Both the position numbers and the translations under genes were made by a program. 32,676 nucleotides of DNA from Candidatus Methylomirabilota bacterium (GTDB lineage: Bacteria; Methylomirabilota; Methylomirabilia; Methylomirabilales; CSP1-5): contig JAHFDE010000001.1 in NCBI GenBank assembly GCA_023249165.1, positions 5,243-37,918 on the forward strand, read 5' to 3'. Position 1 is the stretch's first letter; every line of letters begins with the position of its first letter. A model generated the notes under the pieces. That model was given only the letters and a program-made list of their open reading frames with translations. It searched no databases and was not told the DNA's origin. Below, piece after piece: positions 1-6,402 of this stretch.

Positions 1-241
1 CCTTCCGGAAGTCGGACCGAATGGCCTCAAGTTTTTGGACCTGCTCAGCAGTCAGATTGAGCGCCTCTTTGTTTTCCAGCATAAAGCTGATCGGGCCCCG
101 CTCGGCCACATCACCATGGCCCATCATGGATTGGTGGCCACCACCGCCCATCATCATGCCGGCGAAGGCGGAGCTACCTGCGCCGCCCACGAAAAGCCAC
201 AGGGCCATCACCGTGACTGCCAACCATCGGTATCCAGACAT
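1..241 (-). CDS. Periplasmic LTxxQ (Spy/CpxP-like) protein, 3' end outside window
   Basis: The first 80 residues of a gene that runs off the left edge. It begins with ATG at 241 behind a strong ribosome site (AAGGAGAAGG). Residues 1-28 form a signal peptide: a short basic start, a hydrophobic core (LAVTVMALWLFVGGAG) and an AFA-type cleavage site. The mature start is rich in Met, His and Gly (residues 29-43), then residues 63-80 contain LTAEQVQKLEAIRSDF, the LTxxQ motif of the Spy/CpxP family of periplasmic chaperones and metal-stress proteins. It lies 68 bp downstream of the M56 protease gene and has the same 15-bp operator as the blaI-type promoter, so it is probably part of that regulon. 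The Met/His-rich segment hints at copper or another soft metal, which is inference. The remaining C-terminus is unseen. Confidence 0.72.
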   Translation of the reverse strand, partial: MSGYRWLAVTVMALWLFVGGAGSSAFAGMMMGGGGHQSMMGHGDVAERGPISFMLENKEALNLTAEQVQKLEAIRSDFRK

Positions 242-261
242 TATGAACCCCCTTCTCCTTT

Positions 262-276
262 GCTACAGCATGTAGC
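262..276 (-). promoter_or_regulatory. Predicted BlaI/CopY-type operator upstream of the LTxxQ gene
   Basis: GCTACA-GCA-TGTAGC is a perfect 6+3+6 inverted repeat 21 bp upstream of the LTxxQ start codon. The same half-sites occur at 1750-1764 in the promoter of the BlaI-type repressor gene. The TACA...TGTA core is that of BlaI/MecI/CopY operators, with a 3-bp rather than 2-bp centre. A TTGACC hexamer directly precedes it on the minus strand, but I see no convincing -10 box at the right distance. Confidence 0.65.
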
Positions 277-308
277 GGTCAAAGGTTTTTTAAAAAAGGT
301 CCTGGGCC

Positions 309-1274
309 CTACCGCTGCGAGACATGGCAGTTCATCAGAGGCATCGTCGCCATCGCCTGCTCCACTCGCCTCTGCGTAGCGGAACGAGCATGGGGGAGGA
401 CAAGAAACGCCATGAGAAGGGCGGTTATGAAGCCGGTGGCCACCCACCTTCGCCTGGTCGTTTCAGGACGCTTCCGGTTCGCCACCCCCAACAGGCGCTC
501 CACGCGATCCTCCACCGTCAGATGCCCCGCCAATGGTGTCGCTAACGGGATCGCTTGCTGGACACCCGCCCTGGCTGTCTTGACCAGGGCCGAGGCGAGA
601 TCCACCGGCTGGCGGGTGTTCGCCACTGCCCAGTCATCGGCCGCCGCCTCTACGGCATCGGCGAAACCGGCAGCTAATGATCGGGCCACGGGAAGAAACC
701 ACAGGGCGCCCGCCAGGAATCGGACGACCGCCAAGCGCAAAGGATCCCGGCTCTGAACATGGCCGAGTTCGTGGAACAGCACAGCTGCCAGCTCCTCGGG
801 AGACAGCGTGGAAATCATCCCTTCGGACAGCACAACCTGAGGATGCCAGAGGCCTACCGTGAAGGCGAGAGGTCTTGGTGAGTCGAGGAGCCGGAGACGG
901 AGGTGACGGAATTGGGGCCGCGTCAGGACTGCATCCAGTTTTTCAAAACGCCCCCTTATATACCTTCGCGAACGGTGGAGGAGCCGGCGCGTGTTCACGA
1001 GGGACGCACCCGTGCTGAGAACTGCCCAAAGAAACGACCCGGCCACGAACAGGACCGCTACAGCGGTGAGTGGAGCAACCAGGAACTGTTGCTCTGTCAG
1101 GTCCCATGCCGCGCCCATCATCGCCAGGCAGGCGTTCAGCACCCTTCCAGGGAGATGGCTCTTCTGAGCGGCCTCGAGGGCAATGGCCAGACCTGCTGCC
1201 GGGAGCAAGGCGAGCAGCGCAAGGATCCCCAAAAGTCGCCAAGAGCGTCCGGTCGTCGCCTTGTGAGAAATCAC
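309..1274 (-). CDS. M56 (BlaR1-like) membrane metalloprotease without a sensor domain
   Basis: A 321-residue M56-family protease. The zinc site HELGH is at residues 168-172, with a downstream Glu (E209, in DAVEAAADDW) as the likely third ligand. Hydrophobic segments at about 14-33, 66-88, 180-200 and 277-293 suggest three or four membrane passes. BlaR1/MecR1 proteins carry a penicillin-binding sensor domain of about 250 residues at the C-terminus. Here the protein ends about 28 residues after the last membrane segment, so another signal must be sensed. The tail contains Met, Cys and His (MPLMNCHVSQ). The GTG start at 1274 overlaps the TGA of the repressor gene (GTGA) and has GGGAGAGG before it, which indicates translational coupling. 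In this family the protease inactivates the BlaI-type repressor; that role is inferred from the family and the pairing. Confidence 0.85.
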   Translation of the reverse strand: MISHKATTGRSWRLLGILALLALLPAAGLAIALEAAQKSHLPGRVLNACLAMMGAAWDLTEQQFLVAPLTAVAVLFVAGSFLWAVLSTGASLVNTRRLLHRSRRYIRGRFEKLDAVLTRPQFRHLRLRLLDSPRPLAFTVGLWHPQVVLSEGMISTLSPEELAAVLFHELGHVQSRDPLRLAVVRFLAGALWFLPVARSLAAGFADAVEAAADDWAVANTRQPVDLASALVKTARAGVQQAIPLATPLAGHLTVEDRVERLLGVANRKRPETTRRRWVATGFITALLMAFLVLPHARSATQRRVEQAMATMPLMNCHVSQR

Positions 1275-1726
1275 GATCCCTCTCCCTGTTGCCCCTCCCG
1301 GGCGCGCCGCTCTTCGATAAGGGCCTGCAATCGATCCAGGGAGGAAGGGTCCAACCGAGTCACCGTCTCGAGAAGATGGGCCGCGATAGGTTCGCCAAAA
1401 TCGACAAAGAGTCCGGTAAGGATTTCGTCGCTCACCTCTCGGAGGAATTGTTCTCTCCGCTTTGTCGGGGTATAGACGTGCGCCCGCTCGGCGCTGGTTC
1501 GACGGAGATAACCCTTCTCCGCCAGGCGGCCCATCACCGTCTTCACCGTGGTGTAGGCAATCTCGCGCTGGCCCTCTAGGACCTTGTGGACATCGGCCAC
1601 CGTCGCCCGGCCCAGACCCCAGATGACGTCCATGATCTCGGCTTCGAGGTCGCCAAAAATCTTGCGCAGCCCCTTCTCTTTGGGGCGGAAGACGCTCCGG
1701 CGTCGTTTCTCCGCTTTCATCCCCAT
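1271..1726 (-). CDS. BlaI/MecI/CopY-family transcriptional repressor
   Basis: A 151-residue winged-helix repressor of the usual family length. The recognisable core is LEAEIMDVIW (about residues 27-36), then VADVHKVL and the recognition helix TTVKTVMGRLAEKGYL (about 59-74), followed by a C-terminal dimerisation half. ATG at 1726 is preceded by CGGAGAG; ATG at 1720 is an alternative. Proteins of this family bind TACA/TGTA dyads as dimers and are inactivated by proteolysis through the co-transcribed M56 protease, encoded immediately downstream with a GTGA overlap. Its own promoter carries the operator, so autoregulation is expected. Neither a beta-lactamase nor a copper ATPase is visible; the second predicted target is the LTxxQ periplasmic gene. 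Confidence 0.9.
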   Translation of the reverse strand: MGMKAEKRRRSVFRPKEKGLRKIFGDLEAEIMDVIWGLGRATVADVHKVLEGQREIAYTTVKTVMGRLAEKGYLRRTSAERAHVYTPTKRREQFLREVSDEILTGLFVDFGEPIAAHLLETVTRLDPSSLDRLQALIEERRAREGQQGEGS

Positions 1727-1742
1727 GTCTCTCCGCCGGGAA

Positions 1743-1771
1743 AGTATATGCTACACGCTGTAGCAAGTCAA
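1743..1771 (-). promoter_or_regulatory. Sigma70-type promoter with operator in the spacer, upstream of the BlaI-type gene
   Basis: On the minus strand TTGACT (1766-1771) is separated by exactly 17 bp from TATACT (1743-1748). The spacer is almost wholly the perfect dyad GCTACA-GCG-TGTAGC (1750-1764). A repressor bound there would cover both promoter hexamers, the classic layout for autoregulation by this family. Confidence 0.8.
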
Positions 1772-1855
1772 GCGGATCTTGCCGGTCGCCAAGAGGCGAA
1801 CGGGTGCTGACGGATACTTGAATCCGGAGATTACGGCGAACGGAACCCCGTGTCC

Positions 1856-2443
1856 CTAGGGCTGACGGGAGGGGACGGCCGCGATGTCGTTCAGGGTAAA
1901 GACTGCCTCGTAGGGTATGCCGAGGCTGGATAGCTTCTCGGTGCCTCCCTCGAGCCGGTCGACGAGGACGATGATCTTCACGATCTGAAAGCCCTGCTCC
2001 CGGGAAGCCTCGATCGCCCTGAGCGTCGAACCCCCGGTCGTCACCACATCATCGACGATCACGACCCTGGATCCCGACGTGCTGTGTCCTTCGACCCATC
2101 TCTTGAGGCCGTGTCCCTTAGGCTCCTTACGGACAAAAAAGGTCTCGATCGGCTCCGCCACCTGATAGCTGTGGTACGCCACGGCCGCCGCGATCGGAAT
2201 CGCCCCATCGGCCGGACCGCCGACAGCGTCCACCTTCGTCTTCGTCTCGCGCTCGAATTGTTTGATCCGCTGAAAGAGAACGGTCCCCGTCGCCACCAGT
2301 GCCTCCGGCGCGCACAACAGAGCCCTGAGATCGACGTAATGCGGACTCAGCCGCCCCGATGAGAGCTGAAACGGAGCCTCCGGGCTGTAGCGATAGGCAC
2401 GCTCGCGTATCAGCTCGAGCAAGCGCTTTTCCGCTTTGTTCAC
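1856..2443 (-). CDS. pyrE: Orotate phosphoribosyltransferase
   Basis: About 195 residues, the normal OPRT size. The PRPP-binding motif VVIVDDVVTTGGST is at residues 127-140, and LSSGRLSPHYVDLR (28-40) and FFVRKEPKGHG (102-112) match the OPRT N-terminal and flexible-loop regions. It transfers orotate to PRPP giving OMP in cytosolic pyrimidine synthesis. I choose GTG at 2443 because GAGGTGAGG sits about 8 nt upstream; an in-frame GTG at 2452 lacks such a site. No other pyrimidine gene is adjacent, so it appears to be a stand-alone gene here. Loss of the typical GGLELGA segment in favour of GGPADGAIPIA is within family variation. Confidence 0.9.
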   Translation of the reverse strand: MNKAEKRLLELIRERAYRYSPEAPFQLSSGRLSPHYVDLRALLCAPEALVATGTVLFQRIKQFERETKTKVDAVGGPADGAIPIAAAVAYHSYQVAEPIETFFVRKEPKGHGLKRWVEGHSTSGSRVVIVDDVVTTGGSTLRAIEASREQGFQIVKIIVLVDRLEGGTEKLSSLGIPYEAVFTLNDIAAVPSRQP

Positions 2444-2570
2444 GATCCTCACCTCGTGCGTTTCGGGACCATTGGGCGGTCACCTATTCCCATGGTACCC
2501 GAGGGATGGAAGGGGCGTCAATGCGCATCTCCGCGCAAGGGCGTCCCCTCTCGATGGAAGAGGAGAAGGG

Positions 2571-3455
2571 CTAGGTACTACTCCGAGAAAGCAGCGCGCT
2601 ATACCCCTCGCGAAACGTCGGGTACCGAAAGATATACCCCGAAGCCACAAGTTTGGCGTTGCGACAGCGTTTGTTGCCCGCCCGCCGTCGCGGGCGAGGC
2701 GGGCCCCGCTGACGCCGCGGGCCGAGATCGATGGACCGTTCCACCCGCGGCACGGGCACGCCGAGCTGTGCCGCCAGCCATCGCAAGACCGCGCATTCCT
2801 CCGCCGGCTCACGGTCCACCCCTATATAGAGGTCGTCCGGTTGAGGTAGCGCCATGAGGTGCTTCAGCACGCTGGCGCAGTCGTCGCGGTGGATCCGGTT
2901 CGTGAAGAGCGGCGGACCGTCAGCGCACACGGCCTCGCCACGGCGGACGCGTTCGATCAGGCCTGCTCGACCTGGACCGTAAATGCCACCCAGCCGGAGG
3001 ATGGTAGCGGGAAAGGGACTGCCAAGGAGCAGGCGCTCCGCCTCGAGCATGCGAGTGCCGGAGAAGTGAACTGGTTCGGTTGACGACGTCTCATCCACCC
3101 ATTCCCCGTTCGCTTGAGCGTAGACGACGGTGCTCGACGTGAAGAAGATGCGCCGAGGCTCCTGCCCCTGGTGCTGGAAGGCGTCGAGGACATGGGAGAG
3201 CCCTTCCACGTAAATGCTCCGGTAGGCCTCGTCGTCCAGGCGGTCGGGCGCCGCCGTGTAGACGACACACTCCAAGCCGCTCGGGAGGTTTCGAAGCGTC
3301 CCGGGATCCGTGAGGTCGGCCGCCAGGGGGCGCACGCCGGGCGGCAGGCCCGCAGGATCACGACGCAAACCCCAAACGACGTGCCCCTCCGCCACCAGCC
3401 GTTCCGCGAGGGCTGTGCCGACGTAGCCGCAGCCTGCGATGAGGATCCGAGCCAT
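2571..3455 (-). CDS. NAD-dependent epimerase/dehydratase-like (atypical SDR, YeeZ-type)
   Basis: A 294-residue Rossmann-fold protein. The N-terminal ARILIAGCGYVGTALAERL holds the GxGYxG dinucleotide loop (about residues 8-13), and FFTSSTVVYA is the strand carrying the SDR Ser/Thr region. The canonical YxxxK catalytic pair is not evident: the corresponding stretch reads HFSGTRMLEAERLLL. That is typical of atypical SDRs whose reaction is unknown. The C-terminus (about NKRCRNAKLVASGYIFRYPT) resembles the conserved tail of the YeeZ-like subgroup. ATG at 3455 is preferred over TTG at 3461 because AGAGAGG lies 8-9 nt upstream of the ATG. Substrate and pathway cannot be inferred from the neighbours. 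Confidence 0.78.
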   Translation of the reverse strand: MARILIAGCGYVGTALAERLVAEGHVVWGLRRDPAGLPPGVRPLAADLTDPGTLRNLPSGLECVVYTAAPDRLDDEAYRSIYVEGLSHVLDAFQHQGQEPRRIFFTSSTVVYAQANGEWVDETSSTEPVHFSGTRMLEAERLLLGSPFPATILRLGGIYGPGRAGLIERVRRGEAVCADGPPLFTNRIHRDDCASVLKHLMALPQPDDLYIGVDREPAEECAVLRWLAAQLGVPVPRVERSIDLGPRRQRGPPRPRRRAGNKRCRNAKLVASGYIFRYPTFREGYSALLSRSST

Positions 3456-3611
3456 GATCAAGACCTCTCTGCCGCAACTGGGCGGCGCCGCGCTACACGT
3501 GATTGCGCAGCATCAGCTCCTTCGGGTACGGATTCAGATAGACCTGTAGGAGTAATGGTTCTTGGGAGGGGACCCTCAGCCTCCGGCCGAGCGACGCACG
3601 CTCTGTGCGGA

Positions 3612-3992
3612 TTACTCCGCAAGGGGATGACGAGATTGCTTCCTCTGGGCAAGCTGCCTCAGAATCTGCACATTGCCCGAAACGAGAGCTTTCTTCTTGG
3701 CATGCGTCCAGCCCTTGAGCTGGCGTTCACGCTTTAGAGCAGAGGCTTTGTCGGGATGTGGCTCAGAGTAGATGATCCGTCGGAAGCCAAATACTCGCGA
3801 AGTCCGGGTGCTGGGTTTTCCGCCAGCATGCTCGGTGGAGCGTCGCTTGAGATTATCCGTGACCCCGACGTACAACTGCCCATTCTTCAATTGAGCAATG
3901 TAGGTATAATAGCCCTTCGATCCAGAGTCTGTCAGGGTCAACGGAAGCCCTTCGACTCGCCTTGCTCGCTCAGGGCATTCGCCTCGCGCCAC
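3612..3992 (-). CDS. GIY-YIG nuclease superfamily protein (UPF0213-like)
   Basis: The GIY-YIG domain begins at about residue 27 (GYYTYIAQLKNGQLYVGVT), followed by the conserved Arg/His stretch NLKRRSTEHAGG and the catalytic Glu region ALKRERQLKGW. That is the small single-domain type of about 85-100 residues. The first 20 or so residues of the open frame (GTG at 3992) are encoded by a dispersed repeat, so the real start may be TTG at 3941, which has GAAGGG a short distance upstream and would give about 109 residues. Such proteins are usually annotated as endonuclease-like; the biological role is unknown. A broken 5' copy of the same gene region lies at 4207-4326 beyond tRNA-Asn. Confidence 0.75.
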   Translation of the reverse strand: MARGECPERARRVEGLPLTLTDSGSKGYYTYIAQLKNGQLYVGVTDNLKRRSTEHAGGKPSTRTSRVFGFRRIIYSEPHPDKASALKRERQLKGWTHAKKKALVSGNVQILRQLAQRKQSRHPLAE

Positions 3993-4050
3993 GACGACCT
4001 GTCGAATGGCTTGCCATGAGCGAGAGCCACGGAGTGGCGCGAGTCGAATG
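3888..4050 (-). repeat. Dispersed repeat, copy 1 (5' region of the GIY-YIG gene)
   Basis: This stretch shares with 4207-4326 an ordered set of blocks on the plus strand: a version of AGCAATRTRGGYATARTAGC, then CCCTTCGA, then CTCGCTCAGGGCATTCGCCTC, then GCCATGAGCGAG and finally GCGAGTCGAATGGCT. It forms the 5' end of the GIY-YIG reading frame and continues almost to the 3' end of tRNA-Asn. Confidence 0.65.
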
Positions 4051-4051
4051 G

Positions 4052-4123
4052 CTCCCCGGGCAGGGCTCGAACCTGCAGCCTAGCGGTTAACAGCCGCTCG
4101 CTCCACCATTGAGCTACCGGGGA
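4052..4123 (-). tRNA. tRNA-Asn (GTT)
   Basis: A 72-nt cloverleaf. The acceptor stem pairs TCCCCGG with CCGGGGA, followed by discriminator G. The D arm is GCTC...GAGC, and the anticodon stem AGCGG/CCGCT encloses loop CTGTTAA, so the anticodon is GTT. The T arm is GCAGG-TTCGAGC-CCTGC. CCA is not encoded. The gene lies between two copies of a dispersed repeat. Confidence 0.96.
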
Positions 4124-4206
4124 ATCCTGGCAGTAATGCTAGCGCAAATCGGGACGAGCGTCAAAGCGCTTCCTCGTCCCGAACAGGCCGAAAGGGGAGG
4201 CGCTGT

Positions 4207-4326
4207 CCAGCTCAGCAATATGGACATAGTAGCCCTTCGACTCGGTCGCGCGCAAGACGACGCTCCCTCGCTCAGGGCATTCGCCTCACCCTAGCTCGCC
4301 ATGAGCGAGCGGAGCGAGTCGAATGG
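4207..4326 (-). repeat. Dispersed repeat, copy 2, with a GIY-YIG 5' remnant
   Basis: On the minus strand part of this segment translates as SKGYYVHIAEL, matching the GIY-YIG start SKGYYTYIAQL at 3612-3992, but no nuclease domain follows. It is therefore a truncated relic carried with the repeat. The block order is the same as in copy 1. It starts directly after the stop codon of mglA and ends about 80 bp before tRNA-Asn. Confidence 0.6.
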
Positions 4327-4914
4327 CTACGTCTTCTTCTGGAGTTCCTGCATGACGAGCTTGGCGATGGCCTTCAGCGTTTCGAAGACGCCGATTCCTT
4401 GGGGGGCGACCGCCTCGAACCAGGGGAGGTTGCGGGAATTGAGGGCCTTCTGCAGCTCATCGATGGGGACCGCGTTCTTGAGGTCTCGCTTGTTATATTG
4501 GATCACCAGCGAGATCTTGTCCGGGTCGATCCCCTGGTCCACCAGGTGCTGCTGCATATCGGCCAGGCTCTGGATGTTGGCCTCCATGCGTTCGAGCTGC
4601 GAGTCGGCAACAAAAACCACCCCGTCGGCCCCCTTCAGGATCAGCCTGCGACTGGCCTCATAGAAGATCTGGCCAGGAACCGTGTAGAGGTGGAAACGCG
4701 TCTTGAACCCTCGGATCGCCCCCAGTTCCAGCGGCAGGAAATCAAAGAAGAGCGTCCGCTCCGATTCCGTGGCCAGCGAGATGAGCTTGCCCTTCATCCC
4801 GGGGTCCACCTTCTTGTAAATGTGCTGCAGATTCGTGGTCTTGCCGCAGAGACCTGGGCCGTAGTAGACCAGTTTGCAGTTGATCTCCCGAGCCGCGTAG
4901 TTGATGAAGGACAT
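4327..4914 (-). CDS. mglA: MglA-type small Ras-like GTPase
   Basis: A 195-residue MglA-family GTPase. The P-loop GPGLCGKTT is at residues 19-27, the switch region FDFLPLELG at about 57-65, the G3-type motif TVPGQ at about 78-82 and the G4 motif NKRD at about 140-143. MglA switches control cell polarity and motility in Myxococcus-like bacteria, and MglB (Roadblock) is its GTPase-activating partner. The mglB-like gene lies 3 bp upstream on the same strand, so the two form a bicistronic unit at the end of the recR operon direction. The cognate process here (gliding, type IV pili or another polarity function) cannot be told from the window. Confidence 0.93.
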   Translation of the reverse strand: MSFINYAAREINCKLVYYGPGLCGKTTNLQHIYKKVDPGMKGKLISLATESERTLFFDFLPLELGAIRGFKTRFHLYTVPGQIFYEASRRLILKGADGVVFVADSQLERMEANIQSLADMQQHLVDQGIDPDKISLVIQYNKRDLKNAVPIDELQKALNSRNLPWFEAVAPQGIGVFETLKAIAKLVMQELQKKT

Positions 4915-4917
4915 GCC

Positions 4918-5424
4918 TTAACCCTTGCCGAAGAGGTTTTCGACGTCGTCGTCGGTGATCTCGCCTATGTTGGGCTTCGCAAGAGGGTTCCCCTCCTCCG
5001 CGACCGGGTCCGGCCGCTTGGAGAGTTCAGTGAAAACCTCTTCGATCTCCCTGGAGAACTTCTTGACCTGGAGGCGGACCAGCGCCACGGCCGAGTTCTG
5101 ATCCAATAGCACCAGCAGGATGGCGCGGCCCCCGATGAGGGAGAGGTGGAGACGCTTCCGCTCCCCGTCGTAGAAGACAAAAGAAAATTCCTTCTCGCCC
5201 AGGAGCTGGGCTAACGCCCCCGCGGCGGCGACACTGCCCGCGGCGAGACTCGCGAGCGGCGTCGTATCAAGCGCGTCCGTCTCTCCGGCGCTGGCGATAA
5301 GCTGCCCGCTCGTGTCGATGAGGAGGACCGCCGCGCTCCGCGCCTTCCGCTGCAGGGAAGACAGGCAGGTGTTGATCCGGCTGAGGTCCTCTTCGTAGAT
5401 AACCAGATTGGTTATGGGGCGCAC
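4918..5424 (-). CDS. mglB: MglB-like Roadblock/LC7 domain protein
   Basis: A 168-residue protein with a Roadblock/LC7 fold at about residues 8-125 (ARSAAVLLIDTSGQLIASAG near the start, then RKRLHLSLIGGRAILLVLLD). A longer charged C-terminal tail (EEVFTELSKRPDPVAEEGNP, then DDDVENLFGKG) follows. GTG at 5424 follows GGAGGG. It is the expected GAP/partner of the MglA GTPase encoded 3 bp downstream. The acidic tail ending VENLFGKG also occurs in other MglB-type proteins, in my recollection, but I could not check this. Confidence 0.88.
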   Translation of the reverse strand: MRPITNLVIYEEDLSRINTCLSSLQRKARSAAVLLIDTSGQLIASAGETDALDTTPLASLAAGSVAAAGALAQLLGEKEFSFVFYDGERKRLHLSLIGGRAILLVLLDQNSAVALVRLQVKKFSREIEEVFTELSKRPDPVAEEGNPLAKPNIGEITDDDVENLFGKG

Positions 5425-5479
5425 AGACCCTCCGTGGGGCTCCAGGGGAACCTGCTTTCAACTTTCGTGCCATTTTGCC

Positions 5480-6085
5480 CTACCCCAGCTCCCGCCGTCC
5501 CTCGAGAGCCCGGCCCAACGTGAGCTCGTCGGCGTACTCCAGATCCCCCCCCACGGGGAGGCCATGAGCAATCCGGGTGACCCGCACCCCGAGCGGGGCA
5601 ATCAGGCGGGCGAGGTACAGGGCCGTGGCCTCCCCCTCCACATTCGGGTTGCTGGCCAGGATGACCTCCTTCACCTCCCCGGACCGCAAACGATGTATCA
5701 ACTGTTTCGCGGTGATCTGGTCCGGGCCCCGCCCCTCAATCGGCGAGAGGGACCCCTGGAGGACATGATACAGCCCCTTGAACGTCCCGGTCCGCTCGAT
5801 GGCCAAGAGGTCGTTTGCCTCTTCCACCACGCAGAGGATGCTGCCGTCGCGGGTCGGGTCCTGGCAGATCAGGCACTGCTCCGCCTCAGCGATATTCCCG
5901 CAGCGCTCGCAGATGCGGATCTTCTCCTTCAGCTCCACGATGGCTTCGGCTAACGTCATGGCCTCCTCCCGAGAGGCCTTCAGAAGGTAAAAGGCAAGGC
6001 GCTGGGCAGTCTTCGCACCCACACCCGGAAGGCGCATCAGGACATCGACGAGGCGGTTGAGGGGGGAGGCGTACCGGATCACCAT
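5480..6085 (-). CDS. recR: Recombination mediator protein RecR
   Basis: A 201-residue RecR of normal length. The helix-hairpin-helix LPGVGAKTAQRLAFYLL is at about residues 19-35. The four-Cys zinc finger is C59-C62-C71-C74 (CERCGN, CLIC). The Toprim-like region ILCVVEEANDLLAIE starts near residue 83, and the C-terminal Walker-B-like segment NPNVEGEATALYLARL at about 147-162. RecR acts with RecO/RecF in loading RecA at single-strand gaps. The gene lies 5 bp downstream of ebfC in the conserved SRP RNA-dnaX-ebfC-recR order. Confidence 0.97.
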   Translation of the reverse strand: MVIRYASPLNRLVDVLMRLPGVGAKTAQRLAFYLLKASREEAMTLAEAIVELKEKIRICERCGNIAEAEQCLICQDPTRDGSILCVVEEANDLLAIERTGTFKGLYHVLQGSLSPIEGRGPDQITAKQLIHRLRSGEVKEVILASNPNVEGEATALYLARLIAPLGVRVTRIAHGLPVGGDLEYADELTLGRALEGRRELG

Positions 6086-6090
6086 GGTCT

Positions 6091-6402
6091 CTAGAAGAGT
6101 CCCGGCAGGTTGAGGCCGCCGGTCAGCCGTCCCATCTCGCTCGTGAGCAGGTCCCGGGACCGGCGCAAGGCCTCGTTGGTGGCAGCCACGATGAGATCCT
6201 GCAGCATCTCCAGGTCCCCGCCCTGAATCACCTCGGGGTCGATCCGGACCGCCACGATTTCCCCCCGACCGTCAGCCGTCACCGTCACCATCCCCCCGCC
6301 GGCCGAGCCCTCCACCCGCTGTGTGGCGGCCGCCTCCTGAATCCGCTCGAGCTCCGCCTTCATCCGCTGGGCCTGCTTCATGAGATCGCCAAATCCCTTC
6401 AT
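6091..6402 (-). CDS. ebfC: YbaB/EbfC-family nucleoid-associated protein
   Basis: 103 residues, typical of the family. It starts MKGFGDLMKQAQRMKAELERIQ (helical), then VEGSAGGGMVTVTADGRGEIVAVRIDPE, the family's signature glycine-rich strand segment, and ends with LTGGLNLPGLF. The members are homodimeric DNA-binding proteins. The ATG overlaps the dnaX stop codon (ATGA at 6399-6402), which indicates translational coupling, and recR follows after 5 bp. Confidence 0.96.
   Translation of the reverse strand: MKGFGDLMKQAQRMKAELERIQEAAATQRVEGSAGGGMVTVTADGRGEIVAVRIDPEVIQGGDLEMLQDLIVAATNEALRRSRDLLTSEMGRLTGGLNLPGLF

Noticed and set aside
309..1766. M56 protease read as a 485-residue protein starting at 1766
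   Set aside because: The first 164 codons lie out of frame over the BlaI-type gene and have no domain resemblance; the GTGA overlap at 1271-1274 with its ribosome site gives the natural start.
3888..4326. Integrated element with tRNA-Asn attachment sites
   Set aside because: The two flanking repeats do not match the tRNA 3' end and no integrase is present; a dispersed repeat fits better.
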